Under the pieces are notes generated by a model, which saw nothing but the letters and a program-made list of their open reading frames with translations, did no database searches and was not told where the DNA came from. This document shows, piece after piece, positions 63,347 through 64,000 of a stretch of 64,000 nt of DNA. The translations under genes were made by a program, and so were the position numbers. This DNA comes from G965233625 sp965233625 (GTDB taxonomy: Bacteria; Planctomycetota; Planctomycetia; Pirellulales; Pirellulaceae), in assembly GCA_965233625.1 (NCBI GenBank), contig OZ247499.1:1798001-1862000 (forward strand), read 5' to 3'. Within the stretch, counting starts at the first letter, position 1, and every line of letters begins with the position of its first letter.

Positions 63347-64000
63347 TCAGTCAGCCAGCATTGGCCCATGGCGATAGTAAATCTCAAGGATCAACGTCGC
63401 GAGCGCCGTATTCAGCAACCTGCCGCCCCGTTCGCTAGTGTGCCCACCAGAAAAATGCCAGCTACCGGCAGTCGGGCCCTGTTGCGATTGCTGCTGAACC
63501 AGATAGTCACGCAGCGTCTTCAGCCATTTGCCGCTGCCCTTTTGCTGGGCGTGAAAAATTGCGTTGGCAGCGTAGTAATTCTGGTACATGTTGTTCTGGG
63601 AGGGTGATAGCTTCGTGATAAAGCCAACGCCGCGTTTCAGCGCTTCTTTCTTTGCGGTCCAGCCGCCATGTATCCGGCAGTACAACCCTGCCGCTGTGGT
63701 TGCCGGAGAGCGTGCGGGACGTGTGTACCCGTAAAAGGCACCTTCGTCCGACTGGACGGAGTCCAGAAAATCAGCGGCGCCGGTGAAAGCGGTTTTTGGA
63801 ACGATGGCGCCGGCCGTTTCCGCCAGGTGCAGGCTGACCAGTTGCCATGAAGAAACGCTTGTATCGCCCGGCATCTTGGGCATGTACCGCCAGCCGCCAC
63901 CAACTGGGTCCTGCGCGTAAACCGTGAAATTCACGCCGCGCTGCACGGTGTCGCGGAGCTTCACATCGCGGGTCATGCCCCACGCTTCCACCAGCGCCTG
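63347..64000 (-). CDS. Prenyltransferase/squalene-oxidase-repeat protein, 3' part
   Basis: The 5' end lies beyond the right edge of the window; about 217 C-terminal residues are visible. Alpha/alpha-toroid repeats are seen: GVNFTVYAQDPVGGGWRYMPKMPGDTSVSSWQLVSLHLAETAG, then FLDSVQSDEGAFYGYTRP...TTAAGLYCRIHGGW, and the C-terminal QQGPTAGSWHFSGGHTSERGGRLLNTALATLILEIYYRH. The Q-x-x-x-G-x-W and T-x-x-x-L-L-I/L-E patterns match the terpene-cyclase/prenyltransferase repeat family common in planctomycetes. The Asp-rich cyclase motif is not in the visible part, so enzymatic function is undecided. Confidence 0.82.
   Translation of the reverse strand, partial: QALVEAWGMTRDVKLRDTVQRGVNFTVYAQDPVGGGWRYMPKMPGDTSVSSWQLVSLHLAETAGAIVPKTAFTGAADFLDSVQSDEGAFYGYTRPARSPATTAAGLYCRIHGGWTAKKEALKRGVGFITKLSPSQNNMYQNYYAANAIFHAQQKGSGKWLKTLRDYLVQQQSQQGPTAGSWHFSGGHTSERGGRLLNTALATLILEIYYRHGPMLAD

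Overview
The window looks like a chromosomal segment of a planctomycete. The evidence is family content: planctomycete-type cytochrome c/DUF1549/DUF1553 proteins with a DUF1501 partner, a formylglycine-type sulfatase, SHD1-repeat and PQQ-propeller secreted proteins, a kinase-like protein with a long Ala/Pro/Lys-rich tail, tandem-duplicated giant UvrA and a FolK-deoxynucleoside kinase fusion. GC content is moderately high and genes are dense on both strands. No rRNA, tRNA, CRISPR array, insertion sequence or phage gene was recognised.

Layout. 1-2.2 kb: 5' end of a DUF1549-type gene, clpS and an M20 peptidase. 2.2-4.7 kb: a small accessory island with a macro-domain protein, a SUKH-3 immunity-like protein, a zinc-ribbon membrane protein and a guanidinium exporter (gdx/sugE) preceded by a guanidine-II riboswitch with two ACGA-loop hairpins. 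4.7-8.3 kb (minus strand): M24 peptidase, FolK-dNK fusion, HtrA-like protease. 8.3-15.6 kb: a near-consensus promoter overlapped by a GAAC-N4-GTTC palindrome (LexA-box-like), driving a roughly 2300-residue UvrA made of two full UvrA copies plus a duplicated C-terminal domain. 15.6-25.6 kb: a conserved hypothetical, a GntR/FCD regulator, an SHD1 membrane protein, a PolB-type exonuclease, the DUF1549/1553 + DUF1501 pair and a DUF454 protein.

25.6-36.3 kb: ExeA-like ATPase, rsmE, tyrS, a secreted hypothetical, an ECF sigma/anti-sigma pair, egtD and egtB (ergothioneine), ribE, rsmA and a lipoprotein hydrolase. 36.3-39.6 kb: pntAA-pntAB-pntB transhydrogenase operon. 39.8-54.5 kb: SMP-30/esterase fusion, a Hanks-type pseudokinase that has lost its HRD aspartate, an orphan KaiB-like protein, a penta-heme PA14/propeller protein, a PQQ propeller lipoprotein, a sulfatase with HEAT-like repeats and a UVR-motif protein. 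54.6-64 kb: a small secreted protein, a four-gene DevBCA-like exporter operon whose ATPase carries a C-terminal cyclic-nucleotide-binding domain and which has two distinct permeases, aldose epimerase, an RmlD-like reductase, an intergenic inverted repeat, a tandem DUF3467 protein and the 3' part of a prenyltransferase/squalene-oxidase-repeat protein.

Most genes are housekeeping or standard planctomycete genes. The features most worth attention are the cNMP-domain exporter, the giant UvrA with its putative SOS operator, the pseudokinase, the orphan KaiB-like protein and the macro/SUKH/zinc-ribbon island with its riboswitch-controlled exporter. All family calls come from reading motifs; no database search was run.
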